A stretch of DNA of 64,000 nucleotides from Turritopsis dohrnii (GCA_027922465.2 BQMF02000065.1:806001-870000); one strand, 5' to 3'; shown: positions 36,833-49,367, numbered from the stretch's first letter. Notes: generated by a model from the letters alone, not told the origin. A program made the numbers and translations.

Positions 36833-37789
36833 CTAAAAAAAACAGATGTAATTTTTTCATTTCTCTTTCAAAACATGCTTACAAAGCGTAATGATCCCAT
36901 ACACTTTTGGGCCAGTTTTTCGAGCTCTACCAGATGTTTACGCTTTCTTTTCATCATGTTCAAAATTAAAACCCATGAAAATTTTTTAACCAGGTTACTA
37001 GCATTATTTATAAAACTGGTTATCATCCGACAAGTTTAATACATTTTGCTGGTAGTTCAGAGATCTCTCACTATGAGCAATATACTAAATTATTAAAAGA
37101 GTGAGTAGAATAATTTATGTTTTGTTTAATTCTTGTCATTTCAAGAAAGAAATGAAAGTGATTGTGAAACAGGAATTGTTAACGACCAAACAAACGTTAA
37201 ATGTTATTATAGTGCATAACTTAAATAAAGTGTGTCAAAATACTTTCTACTGTTTATGTAAGTCTGAAAATGACCAATGTTGTTTTTCAAATAGATTTTA
37301 ATGCTAAATGGAACAGCTTTTATAGTCTATATTATATATATATGGAGAGAGCAAACAGTACCATTAAGCTGTTTAACCATTGCCAGATACATATAGCTGT
37401 AGAGGGGATGGTGAAAAATAAAAGATAGGGTGAGTATTCTACTTTTCAGCATATATATACCTGTTGCGTGCACAAATTAGTATGTTTACTGGATTCCAAT
37501 CGGGGTCTGTAACGTGACTTCATAATGGGCAAAACAAAGTCATGATCAATGTTATTTTTTATATATAATATATATATATAATGCGTTATATTATGAATTC
37601 ATCGCTATCCAAATGACCATGTGAATAGTAATTTTCTTGGACAGTATCTACAAAAGAAAAAAAATTAATCACTGATCCCTTTGACTATAAACAAGTGGTT
37701 TCAAAAACAAATAAAAATTGATTTATTTTAATTTATTTTTAACAGTTTTTGGTCACATTATCACTGAGAATCTATAAAGATACGTCAAG
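36833..37789. other. Region expected to hold the UVRAG start
   Basis: No convincing first UVRAG exon was found. A stretch near 36890-36960 (ATGATCCCATACA, then TTCGAGCTCTACCAGATG) resembles one at 43870-43920 inside the MULE-like element, so part is repeat-derived. AT-rich runs occur at 37330 and 37560. Confidence 0.4.
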
Positions 37790-38355
37790 TACCTTATTAC
37801 ACGAAATTAACGTGGGAATTAATTAACGCGGATTTTAAAAATCCGCACTAATTAAAACCGTGTTAATTTGTGCCCCGTGTAATACGAGAGGCATTAAACG
37901 ATGCAAGATTAAACGATTAGTGCTTTGAACCATTAGCATAATTGTATATTAGCACGCACACTGTTTGTATTTAGTTTTCTTTCTTGTGTTTTATTACGCA
38001 GGTTGATTTCCTTTCGGTACATATTCGAAAATACATCTTCCAAATAATTTAAACTAATCCAGAATCAAAAATACAAAAATCAAAATCCACGTTAATTTAA
38101 CACCATTTAAAAATTACTTGTCCTTAACTTTCACCACAAACTTTAATGGACGTATCATGGTAGATACGACTACATGAATTGCCGTTAAACAGCGTCACTC
38201 AAGATGGTTACATTTTGAGCCAAGTTACGAAGGTTTTAGGGTAAAAACACAAAACACACTTTTAGAAAGTCTCGTTGTCCATCCACGTTAATTTGTGACC
38301 ACGTTGATTTATTACGCATTAAATAGTCGACCTGTCAATTTCATGTAATAAGGTA
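37790..38355. mobile_element. MITE family TACCTTATTACACGAAATTA, copy 2
   Basis: It has the same 20-base left end as copy 1; the right end reads AATTTCATGTAATAAGGTA. The 566-bp interior differs but shares ACGTTAATT-type blocks. No coding capacity is seen. Confidence 0.85.
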
Positions 38356-38512
38356 TTATAATTTTTATCCAACATCTCCATTTTATTTATGTAACAATAT
38401 AACTCTTTTTTCAACAGTTTTTCTAGTTAGAAGTAGAGTAACATAAACACTGATACTAATATTTTATCTTTTTGTCTTTAAAGGGCTTCCAGGAACCAAA
38501 TACGCATCATAA

Positions 38513-39055
38513 TACACTTTCTTGGTTTAATAAGCAACTTGGCTCTGCCCGAGCCCTTAAAGTTGCTTAGCTTTCTTAAGATTTCAGCCCAAAAAGTTGC
38601 TTAATAGTTGCTATTGTTCTTGAAAGGAGAGCCTTTTATAATTTTTCAAACGTGAGGCGGTGCAATTTTTGCTATATTAGTGAATTGAGAATACAACGAC
38701 AGAAAGTGGCAACAGATAGAAAGTATGTCTTGAACAATCGAACGCACAAACGTTCGAAAAGCATAATGGCATACATATCTAAAATCAAAACAAACATCCG
38801 ATCTCTACGGCAATTAGGAGGGTAAGGAGACATTTATGTGGATGATTTTTCATTGTCTAGTATCAGCCAGGGTGCCCCCGAGGTAAAACATATGCTGTGC
38901 ACAGTGAAACCGCAATCCTGAAAAGTTATTTTTTGTCTTTTTGAATTTTGGAAGTTGCTTATGTTCAATTTGTTTGAGCCCTCAGTTGCTTAAGTTTTAG
39001 GTATCTCGAGCCCTAGTTGCTTATTGACCCTGTTGCTTATTAAAAAAAAAGTGTA
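38513..39055. mobile_element. MITE with TACACTTT ends and GTTGCTTA repeats
   Basis: TACACTTTCTTGGTTTAATA and AGCAAC at the left correspond to GTTGCTTATTAAAAAAAAAG and TGTA at the right. GTTGCTTA recurs many times near both ends, and CTCGAGCCC/GGGCTCGAG-like blocks are present. Confidence 0.7.
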
Positions 39056-39206
39056 AATCTTGAAGAGTATAGTTGAATTCCGTCATATATACATTATTTT
39101 GATAAGTTTCAATTAGACATTAGAAGCGTATTATTCATTGAAAAAATTTTCTTCTCAAGGCCATTTCGTTTTGCATATACGAGCCAGTGCAAAATTTTAT
39201 AAAAAT

Positions 39207-40660
39207 TTATATGTGACGGTTTATGGGAAAAGGATAACAAGCGAAAAAAAAGCGATTCACTTGAATCGGAAAAGGGATTCGTTAATAAGATTTTCATCAT
39301 CGTAGATTCTCTATAATAAAATTGAAGTATTAAACCTCAAATTATAAACAAGAACTAAATGTTGAAAAACGGCATTATAAAACTGGTGCAATAATCTGAA
39401 TAGATTCAAAACTAACACCATCCATCTGGGAATAGATTTTATTTTTAGACTAAAGGCTGTTTTCCACTTTTGGAAAATTTAACGCAGAAAGAAACGAACA
39501 AATACTACAGAAAGAATGTGATTGGGCTTTCGATAATGTAAACGTAGTTTAATTAATAACCAGAATTCATAACAAAAGAAATATACTTGCATGAGCTGCA
39601 AAATATATTTTAAAGACAAGTGCACCAAGAGAGAAAAAAAAATCTTTTTCCAAAAGAAAATGTAAATAAAAACTAAAAATTGTTACTATCGCCGTAATAA
39701 GATTATTTGTTTGCATTGTAGATTCCATGTTTCATATGTGACTGTCCAAGGGATTTTGATAACAAACGATATAAATAAAGTAATGGTATTTTGTTAGAAT
39801 ATGAAAAGTAGGATTCACCTACTTACTACGTTTCATTTCATTCAACGTCTATGTATGTTTATATTTTTCATATTCCATATTTCATGTGCCAGTTTTCGAA
39901 GTTGGAACATAACCGGGAGTATTATATCTAATTGCTATTTTGCCAAACAAAAATAAAAAGTTTATGAAAAACATTTTTTTTATTGATAATAAAGATGTCT
40001 ACACTCTCAAAAGATGCTGTTGTTATCCCGACTTCGGCATTATTTTGAAAACTGAATGTGGCGAATGTATAATTACAGGTAGCACGTGTTCGTGTTTAAT
40101 AATGAACTGATTACCTGGTTCTTATTCAGCTAGAGATAAAAGAAACAACAGTTTGTTCTCAAGTTGTTACGAATAGAAACCGTCTGCTATAATTCTTTTT
40201 TTGTATAAGTTGTTCCACTGCTGTTATGTGAAATGAACATGGTTCACATTCTGTTTAAGAAAAAAGAAAAGAAAAGTTTGTTTTAAAGTTACTACCAATA
40301 GAAACCGTCCCTTACAATTATTTTTTGAGTTGTTTGATCGATATTTTGGTTGATTCTTTGGGGGGAAATGTTTATCAGAATTTTAATCAACACTTGAGTG
40401 AGTGATATAGAATCAAAAAAGCGATTCATTAGAATCAGAAAAGCAATTCATTGGAATCGGAAAAGCGATTCATTAGAATCTAAAAAGCGATTCATTAATA
40501 TCGGAAAAGCGATTCATGTGAATCGGAAAAGCGATTATTTGAGGCTAAAAATCGATTTTAAAGAATCGCTTTTTAGCTTCAAATAATTGCTTAATTGATT
40601 AAGCGATTCAAATCACTTTTTCGCTTGTTATCCTTTTCCCATAAACCGCCACATATATAA
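39207..40660. mobile_element. 1.45-kb element with about 38-bp terminal inverted repeats and an internal 27-bp-class array
   Basis: The ends match as inverted repeats containing CGGTTTATGGGAAAAGGATA and ACAAGCGAAAAA, with one mismatch. Next to both ends are repeats of AAAAGCGATTCATTAGAATC type; the right-hand array (about 40410-40560) holds six or seven copies. An inner foldback (AAAAATCGATTTT region to 40610) follows. No transposase is seen, so it is non-autonomous. Confidence 0.75.
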
Positions 40661-41822
40661 ATCACACAAAAAATCTTTTGCCAAGATAAGCAGGAGTCAC
40701 TAGGTGCTTTAGAATTAAAAATGGCGAATCCCCTCTTAGGAACAATGAATAAAATTTTCAGATGTAGAAGTGGTTTAAAAGTAAATGAGATTCATCTATA
40801 TCTATTTCGCACGCAGCAGCAGGAAAATGACTTGATCAAATCAAAAGTTTTTATTGTTCCTTTCACCTAATATATACACAGACTTGATGGGTCATTACAC
40901 TAGGTACCTATCCTATAAAAATTCTATTTAACAGGACATCGACTGTAACTTCAAATAATATAAAGAAGCTACAAAAACTAAATAAAAATCGAATGTATAA
41001 TGTGTAATAAAAAATAAATTGTTCTTTCTTATTTTGGAATGTCGAATGAAGATTGTAGCTTTTGAATGCTAATAAAGACAAGTTCCATTGATTAAAAATG
41101 GTTGTTTCCTTAACCATCTGAACTGAATTTATCCACACAGAACTGAAAGGACACAGGACAGGGAACCACACAAACTTTAGATTTTCCACAGTACTTCGGT
41201 AGTCATTTTGTCAAATTGGCTTGAATGCGGAACTAAAAAATCTTGTGTGGGCGTGCAAATCTCATCATCCGCGATAACACCCCGTCTGTATCGTACCAGA
41301 TTCGATTGCTTTTGTAGGTGCATAAATTTCTTTTTTTTTTCAAGTTTCTGATGAAAATCAAACAGTTAAAGTCTTCTAATTCAGAAAAAATCACTCATTA
41401 AACCTAAAAAATTATGGAATGGGGATTAATCCCAAACACGTTAATTCTAAGAAATGCTTTTTACCTTTGGAAGACAAATAAGTTCGGTATATTTACAATT
41501 GCCTATAATGTTATGTGAATCTCCAGATACTTGGCTAGGTGAGAATTTCGCAGCGCAAAATTTTTCTGCAATCTTTCACGATGATTCAAAGATATACTAT
41601 CCTCGTTGGTGCAATGTGATTGTACAAAGTTTCATTGAAACTTTCGTAACGACATCCGAGGATACATTGCAAGTACTACTAATAGGTCTTCCTCGAATTT
41701 CCATTAAAACATTATCTTATTCCATATTATTAAGCTAGTTTAGCAACGTTCATATGCTCTAACATTCATGTTTAAAAATGAAAATCGTTCAACCTCGAAC
41801 CCATGGTTTCTTCCCTTTTAGA
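40661..41822. other. Unassigned region left of the hAT-like element
   Basis: No gene is supported. An ATG-started 94-codon frame at 41454-41738 (plus) has no recognisable motif. Confidence 0.4.
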
Positions 41823-42340
41823 CAGGCCCGGCAGAGCCGGAGGAGGCTGGGGCTGGGTTTTTTTTAACAAAATACTCCTGCAAGACAAAAACTTTTTTTC
41901 CATGCCTTTGTCGTTGCCCATACACCTTTCCCGAATTTCTGTTTAAATGCCCAGTTAATGCTTGGTTCTCAAGTTTCGCATCGTTTCTAAGTTTTTCATT
42001 GTTTTTCTAATTTCACGATGCTTTCAGTAAATAATAGTTACTCGTTCTTTCAGTTCCCCAGTGGAATAATTGGAAGTGATTAAGAGTTTGAAGATTAAGA
42101 GTTTCTCATAAAATACCCCCGATAACTTGAATATTCGATAAGTCAAACTATTTTCTCGGTCCCGTGGGGGTTCGAGTTATCGGGATTCTACTTAACTAAC
42201 TAAAAATTATAAGTGCGTTTTAGCCAATCTAGAAAACCGAAACTTCAAAACTTTTCTTGCCCGTTGGCCCCAACCATGGTGGCCTCCTTAGACACTAAAT
42301 CATCAGCCCCACCACTTTCAAAACTGCTCCGCCGACCCTG
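41823..42340. mobile_element. Non-autonomous hAT-like element
   Basis: The left end CAGGCCCGGCAGAGCCGGAG corresponds, as inverted repeat, to CTGCTCCGCCGACCCTG at the right. The right half (GGCCCCAACCATGGTGGCCT and CCTTAGACACTAAA) recurs at 50300-50350, just past a hAT transposase fragment. A mariner-like CGATAACTTGAATATTCG block is present inside. Flanking 8-mers overlap only partly, so the target duplication is uncertain. Confidence 0.6.
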
Positions 42341-42536
42341 TTAGATATATGGATAAGGCCTGAGAGTCTGGCTTTGAGGTAGAAGATCGCTCAATCTTGT
42401 CTTTTATGACCGCATCGAAGGGACAGAAAAATCGAAGGGGCATTGAAATTCATTTAAATTGGAGAGAATTCGAACTATGGAGGTTCCAGTTACAGAGATA
42501 TAACTAGAATTATTGTTATCATTATTATTGTTATTA

Positions 42537-42817
42537 CGGTAGCAGCGAAAGCGAATACCGTATTAAAACACCCGTGGACTACTACTACTCCTCCTCCTCC
42601 GGCCGAAATGGCAATTAGTCTGCGATTTAGAGTCTGCGGGACTCTACCAAAAACGCAATGTAAATTCTAATGAAGGAACGCAGCCTTTGTAATTTGGAAG
42701 CTTTTTCATATCAAACATTTAAAAGTAGATTACCTTCTATTTTAAAAGTACATAACCTAATATTTTATAACTTAATATACGAAATTAGAATTCATTCGAA
42801 TTCTAATCAAATAGGCG
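42537..42817 (+). repeat. Dispersed repeat family B, copy 2 (left part, split by gypsy)
   Basis: It begins TACGGTAGCAGCGAAAGCGA, carries the CTA/CTC run and CGGCCGAAA, and ends ...CTAATCAAATAGGCG. It resumes right of the gypsy element at 48596 (AGGCGTACATAAAAATGGGA, then CTTTTAGTT). Aligned to copy 1 at 19170-19615, the junction is continuous, so the retrotransposon landed inside an older repeat. Confidence 0.8.
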
Positions 42818-42921
42818 TGTTATAACTGAGTTTCGTACCGGACTTTGTGTTATGTTTATATTATCGGCTGCCGGAATGTTGAGATAGATAATGGTAGCCA
42901 AGTTGTAACACGTTTTGTTGT

Positions 42922-44131
42922 GGTTAGCAGATTTAAGTAAGATCCAAAATGAGGGGGCGTTCGATCACGTCATCAAACGCCCTCTCATCTTTATCCCGCC
43001 AGTGTTTTAGTGGCGAATGATACAAAAGTGCGCGAGAAAAAAATACACTTATACACAACCTCGTACCCACGGTTTCTTGGCTTTTCGATGTACGAACGGC
43101 GGCGAAGCTTCTTCAGTAGTGCGTACTCGTCAGGTTTTTGATAACCGAGCTTCCATTATCCGCCGAATATGATGCCAGATTGTGTTTTGTGTTTTTTTTT
43201 ATTTTTTCGATCTTTTTTCAAATAAACTTTTAGTAACATTCTCAAAAATTGTGTAAAAAAGTTTGATGAAAAACGATTTAATTTATCGGTTTTCACAAAG
43301 CAGGGTTTCAATTATGCTCAAGTAGAACAATGAGGATATATTAGAATCTGGGGACCAAACAAAAGGTATTTCATAACTTGGAATTATCCGACATTTGTGA
43401 TTATCTGAACTGGCTTTCAAGTTCCTGCTAGTTCAAATAAGTGAGGACACACTACGTGGCCTTGACATCACGAGGGGAGCGCAAGAAGTAATTGAAAGTA
43501 TTTGCAGTTATTGGTAGAATCAATTGTTATTTTAATGTAGTTATTATTCAAATCTACATTATTTACAAAGAATTTGGAGAACATATAACAACAACAAAAT
43601 TATTATCTTCACTTTTAATGTTAACTTCTTTATCCTTAGAGAATTTGAAATATATATCTTCCTCATTCGGCATATCATCAGATCCTTCATCTATAAAAAC
43701 AACCACAACAAAAAGGAAAAAACGTAGAAATGAAAATTTTCCGCACATTTCAAATTAAACATAATATATAATACGTTTTTGGCTTATGTTAAAAACAAAA
43801 AAAGGCAACAATTTTTTTCAAAATCTTTGATCGACGATATCTCAGCAACGGTGCGTCAAAGACATATGATCCCATACATTTTCTTGCTCAGAATTTCGAG
43901 CTCTACAAGATGGTAACACTTTCTATTGTCAATTCCTTAATTCTTTGGGAGGTGACACAACGCAGGCTGAACCTGGGCGGCGAGCGACGCCGCCTTGGCG
44001 TCTAGTGTAATGTAATGTGCAACCGCTATAAACACCATTTTTGTATCCACCCTCATATTGGCGTCCCTGATTTTATATCCGCCATCATCTCAGCGCCCCC
44101 TCATTTCGGATCTTACTTAAATCTGCTAACC
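42922..44131. mobile_element. 1210-bp TIR element (Mutator/MULE-like) nested in the gypsy 5' LTR
   Basis: The 38-bp terminal inverted repeats begin GGTTAGCAGATTTAAGTAAG and match at 37 of 38 positions (42922-42959 against 44094-44131). The 9-bp target duplication TTTTGTTGT lies at 42913-42921 and 44132-44140; removing one copy restores the LTR. A 9-bp duplication suits Mutator-like or Merlin-type elements. On the minus strand a long pyrimidine tract and TTTATAG acceptor precede a 42-codon open exon (43690 to 43563) ending VVVICSPNSL and TAA, rich in acidic residues. No full transposase is present. Confidence 0.9.
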
Positions 44132-44186
44132 TTTTGTTGTTTGAAGAGAGTATTCTCAGTAATTCTTATCTTTCTTGGTCACTTCA
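44132..44186 (+). repeat. Right part of the gypsy 5' LTR
   Basis: Positions 44132-44140 are the target duplication and 44141-44186 complete the LTR, ending TCACTTCA. Both differences from the 3' LTR (A/G and C/T) lie here. Confidence 0.9.
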
Positions 44187-44188
44187 TC

Positions 44189-44200
44189 TGGCGACGAGTG
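44189..44200 (+). promoter_or_regulatory. Gypsy primer binding site
   Basis: TGGCGACGAGTG lies 3 bases after the 5' LTR. TGGCGACGAG is complementary to the 3' end expected of a serine tRNA (GCU type), which some Mag-like gypsy elements use as primer. The tRNA assignment is inferred from memory of tRNA-Ser acceptor stems. Confidence 0.65.
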
Positions 44201-47200
44201 ATAAAACGAAGCATTGTTGATTTATTTACGTTGTGGTACAGTAATGACTGTGTCTGGACTTTCTAAATTTGATCCTGAACAACACAAAGGGGACATTTTT
44301 GATGCCTTTGTTGATTTTGTAGATGCCTTTCAATATGAATACGACGCGATAGCGAAAGGCCCTCCGAATGAGTTAATAGATCCTGCAGCAATAGCAGCAT
44401 GGACAGAACAAAAGAAACGAAAACAATTTCTGGGAAGATTTGCATCCAGAAATCTCCAAAAAGACTATGAAGAAGAGGTTGCCCCAGACGAAAGGGGAAA
44501 TATTACATTTACTGATATCGTTTGAAAAACCGTTATCGACCAACGAAAAACACAATGTTGTCACACTTTGAATTTCATAAACTAGAACAAAAGGAGAACG
44601 AGTCGTTTGATTTATATGTTAATAGAGTTAAACATGAAGCAGCGTCATGTGAATTTAAATGTCGCAATGAATGTACAGTCCATGAGGTACTAGTACGAGA
44701 CCAGATAATAATCGGAACTATCAACGATGAAATAAGAAAGAATGCACTAAAACAGCAATGGGGACTCCCTGATTTGATTTTAAACGGAAGGCGTATGGAG
44801 GCAGCCAGCGAGGGCGCCAGTCGAATATCCGGTAAACCTGAAGATAGCACAGGAGTTCGCAAGGTTAGAAAGCCCGGAAAGTACTCGAGTAAAAAGAAAG
44901 CCTATGATAAACTGAAGCAGAAGGGCAGTGACTTCGCATGTTACACCTGTGTTTCGAAATCATGCCAGGGTAAGGGACACTGCATTGCCCGAAAACAAGA
45001 GTGTTTTAAATGTGGCAAGAAAGGCCACTTTAGAGGTTCAGCAGCATGTAAATACCGCGGTAAACAGACACATCGAGTAGAGGATCAAAGTTCCTCAAGT
45101 GAAAATGACAGTAGTGCGGGTGACAGTACCGAAAGTGACAGTTCATTGACTACCTCCAGTAATTCAGATTCAATTCCTAGAACAAAACGCCTTGGGAAAA
45201 AGTATGTGAAGGCCCGCAGAATCGGAGCTGCGAGAAGAACAACGAAAAATAGAAAAGTCAGCAACAAGCCAAAGTACCAGGTATCATTAGTGGTAAACGA
45301 ACACGTGGTGTCAGCTTTTGCGGATACCGGAGCAGACATAAGTGTTATGTCTAGATATCTGGCAAAAACGTTAAAGCTGCCGTTATGCAAAACTAGAATG
45401 AAAATTACACCATATGGATCAAAGTCCATCACATGCAAGGGCTTTTACCACGGTCCAGTTATGTGCGGTGAAGCTGTATCAAATGTGAAGATCTATGTCG
45501 TAAAGCGAAACCTTGAGTTTCTGTTGAGCGGTACAGCATCAGAGGACTTGGGAATAATTAAATTTAATGCAGCTCCGAAACCCATGTCAAAGTCATCCAT
45601 AGTCAGGCGAACTGGTGTTAAACGTGACAAGGAGGTTTCCGAGATAATCACTGCGCACAAAGACGTTTTTGAGGGTATTGGTCTTATGAAGGACCACCAA
45701 GTACGATTTCACATTGATCAAAAAATACAACCAGTAGCACAACCATCTCGCCCATTTCGTTTGCGTGAGCGATTCAAAAACGAAATACAGAAAATGGAAG
45801 AGGAAGGAATTATAGAGGAGCACATTGGACCAGCTTCGTGGGTGTCAAACGTTGTACTCGCCCCCAAAGATAGATAGAAGATAGATAATGGCGGGATAAG
45901 AGTGACAGTAGACATGCGTGAACCAAATAAAGCCATAAAAGACACCCACATTCCCATATCAAGACCGGAAGATATCAGAGCTAAGCTGGCAGGATGTAAG
46001 TTTTTCACAAAGCTTGATTTTAAATCTGCTTTCCATCAATTAGAGATCGAACCAGAAAGTAGATATTTAACTGTGTTCCATGCAAACGGAAAATTAATGA
46101 GATATAAACGACTGACGATGGGTACCAAGCCAGCTCCCGGGGAGTTACACCAAGCGCTCCAACCGATATTTGCTGACATCCCAGAAGCGCATGTTATCCA
46201 TGATGATGTTATTATCGCAACCGAGACCAAAATACATCATCATCAAGTTCTCGACAAAGTTCTAAGCAAAATCGCAATGAAGGGAATGACTTTAAATCCA
46301 GACAAATGTTTATTTGCTAAACCAGAGGTTCCATTCTGGGGAATGATTGTTTCAGATCAAGGGGTTCGCCCTGATCCAACGAAAGTGGATGCTTTGCAGG
46401 AAGCGGAACCGCCGAAAACGAAAGAGGAAGTTATCTCATTTTTATGCATGATACAATCACATGCAGAGTTCATAAAAACATTAGCGACAAAAACTGTTCA
46501 TATGAGAGGGTTAACTAAGAAAAATGTTAAATTTGTTTGGTCAAAAGAATGTCAAACTGAATTTGAGAATTTGAAGAACGCGTTTAGTAAAAAGACACTC
46601 CTGAATTATTTTGATCCTAACCTCATCACCTATCTATTCACTGATGCCCACGTCACCGGACTTTCCGCTATTCTTGCCCAAGGAACAGACTCTGAGAGTT
46701 CTAAACCGGTCGCCTTTGCAAGTCGTTCGACATCCCCAATTGAACGAAGATATGCTCAACTTGATTTAGAAGCGCTATCAGTAGACTTCGCATTACGTCG
46801 ATTTCGTACATATCTCATTGGTGGGCCCAGCATAAAGGTATTCACCAATCACAAGCCACTGGTGAGCATTTTTGCTAACACTCGGAAAGGTTCAGTTCGG
46901 ACCGATCGCATAAAGCTACGTCACCAAGACATTGATTATGAAGTTTTGTGGCGTCCCGGCCATCAAAATCCAGCAGATTACCTATCACGTCATGCTACAG
47001 TCTTTGCAAAAATACCCAGAGAATGGCAAAAGGAAACATCAGAATTAGAAAAGACAGTATGGTTTTTACAGTATGCACCATATACCGAGTCAATATCTAT
47101 GGAGAAAATTATCGAAGAGACCAAAAAGGACTCTGATCTTCAGGACCTTAGAGATTGTCTTCACAAGGGCTACATAGACAAACAAAAAAGTAACCTAATC

Positions 47201-48429
47201 CCGTATTTCAAGATATTTGATGACATCACTGAGTCAGACGAAGGACTGCTTTTAAAAAAAGAAAAAATAGTACTACCAAAGTCATTGTGGGACATAGCCA
47301 TCGAAAAGGCCCATCAAGGAGGTCACCCTGGTTTGACTCGCTTAAAACGTCGATTACGAAGTCATTTCCGGTTCCCTAAAATCAATGAAAAGGCGGCTGC
47401 GAAAATCAGTAATTGCCAAGGGTGCCAACTATTTACAAAGAAAACAACCAAGGAGCCACTTACACCAACTCCCCTGCCACAAACGGCATGGGAAGAAGTA
47501 AATATTGATTTGTTTGGACCAATGCCAGATAACAAGCATGTTTTGGTAGTACAAGACAGTTTTTCACGATTTCCGGCTGCCAAAATAGTACCATCAACTA
47601 AAGCAGAACCGGTACTTCAAAAGCTGGACGATATTTATAGTAATTATGGCTGCCCAGAAAAACATCGAACCGATAATGGGTCACCATTCAACAGCAAGGA
47701 TTTTCAGAACTTTTCGGAACGCAATGGAATTAGCCATACCAAAGTATATCCGTACCATGCACAAGCAAATCCAGCAGAGACATTCATGCGCCCATTAGGA
47801 AAAGCGATGAAAATAGCCCACCAATCGAAACAAAACAAGAATGACGCCCTCAATGCAGTTATTGCTGGGTACAGATCAACCCCACATCCAGCGACTGGAC
47901 TTTCTCCAGGTAACATTGTATTTCGACATGGATACCATCACGAATTTCCCAGAACTTTCTGTGATGATGAAGAGGTAACTAAAGCACGAACTCAAGATTG
48001 GGAACAACGATTAGCCAGAAATCAACAACAAAATGATTCAGTTAAGAGAAGGATCAGCCACTTTAATCTGGGAGACCAGGTCAGAACTAATAACATGAAC
48101 AGACAGTCCAAATTTCTTCCATTGTACGAGGAAGACCCCTACACTGTTGTATCAGTGGAAGGGAATGGGTTGCTCCTATACAACCCCAAAACAAAAAAAT
48201 TTCTGCGTCGACACAAAGACTATGTTAAACCATATTATGAAAAACATTCCGAAATTATGTGGCAATTTGACGATAACATAGAGGAAAATGTTGCAATAGA
48301 AAACCGTCCGGAAGATGCCATTAGAGATAATATGTTAAATGATCAACGCAGAAGTCAACGTGAACGACGAATGCAAACATATCTACAAGATTATGACCTG
48401 TAGTCGACACAAATCGTAAAACTTGTATA

Positions 48430-48445
48430 TAAAGAAAAGGATTGA
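48430..48445 (+). promoter_or_regulatory. Gypsy polypurine tract
   Basis: AAAGAAAAGGA lies just left of the 3' LTR, the expected site for plus-strand priming. Confidence 0.6.
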
Positions 48446-48595
48446 TGTTATAACTGAGTTTCGTACCGGACTTTGTGTTATGTTTATATTATCGGCTGCC
48501 GGAATGTTGAGATAGATAATGGTAGCCAAGTTGTAACACGTTTTGTTGTTTGAAGAGAGTATTCTCAGTAATTCTTGTCTTTTTTGGTCACTTCA
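48446..48595 (+). repeat. Gypsy 3' LTR, 150 bp
   Basis: It starts TGTTATAACTGAG and ends GGTCACTTCA, so it carries the standard TG...CA ends. It is intact and provides the reference for the interrupted 5' LTR. Confidence 0.95.
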
Positions 48596-48800
48596 AGGCG
48601 TACATAAAAATGGGACTTTTAGTTCATTACGTTAACTGAAAATACTTGATATGTTGCTTTTCTTGTTAGTAAAGCTTATCAGTTCAAATTTACCTCGTTT
48701 GGTTTGTTAGCTATTACACTATGTTTGTTTAATTAAAGTTTTCAAACATCTAGTTCAAAGATCTAGTTGTTTGTTGGAATTCAATTTTGGTTTCGTCAGA
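48596..48800 (+). repeat. Dispersed repeat family B, copy 2 (right part)
   Basis: Continuation of the repeat interrupted at 42817; blocks such as GGACTTTTAGTT and TTTGTTAGCTAT are shared with copy 1. The right limit is uncertain. Confidence 0.65.
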
Positions 48801-49367
48801 AATTATTATTATAAACAAACTTTTTGGTCAGCGCCGCAAGGTAGCTGATCTTTCATTTCCCCGTGTCTGTCAGTCCGTGTGTGTGTAATGTTGCAGGTCT
48901 TATATACGCCCCACTTATACGCCCGTTGTTGCTAACTTTAAATTTTTCAGTTCAAAATCAGAACTTTTAAAGCACAACGTGAATTTTTGGAAAACGTATC
49001 ACTAGTGTGTGACGAAGTGTGCTTGAGCCCCCCCAACTTTTTTGTCAAGCATAGTTGATTTTTTTTTTATAATTCTTTTTTCTACTCACAACTCATCAAA
49101 AGATCTCCAAAGGCAATGACATTAGCACTCCCATCCTTTCGTAATAACAAGTATGTGATAAAACAAAGAAACCATTGGATATTGCGCATGATTTTTCATT
49201 CTTCAAAACTCCCAGAAACCATTGCAGTGCGCATGATTTTTCAAGTTTCGAAGCTAAAGAGATGTCAACACTTCTTTCATTTGAACAACAACATAGAGTG
49301 CTGTCAAGTGTTCATATATTAGCGCGATCAGCTTTGATCTACTTTTTTATTTTGCATCAAATTAATC

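Larger units (their letters stand above)
42818..48595 (+). mobile_element. Ty3/gypsy LTR retrotransposon, young, with nested insertion and broken frames
   Basis: LTRs of only 150 bp (5' copy 42818-42921 plus 44141-44186, 3' copy 48446-48595) agree at 148 of 150 positions. AGGCG duplications flank the element at 42813-42817 and 48596-48600. The gag-pol region runs 44244-48403. The domain order is gag, a zinc knuckle (CFKCGKKGHF), an aspartic protease (ADTGAD), reverse transcriptase with IHDD, RNase H, then an integrase with HHCC and D,D,E residues: the Ty3/gypsy order. Three defects are visible: a frame break near 44516-44525 in gag, a 15-base duplication with an in-frame TAG at 45875-45877 between protease and RT, and a 1.2-kb insertion in the 5' LTR. 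It is non-functional but recent. Confidence 0.95.

Noticed and set aside
41454..41738. 94-codon plus-strand ORF
   Set aside because: It starts with ATG, but no motif, promoter or homologous family is recognised, and the region is repeat-rich.
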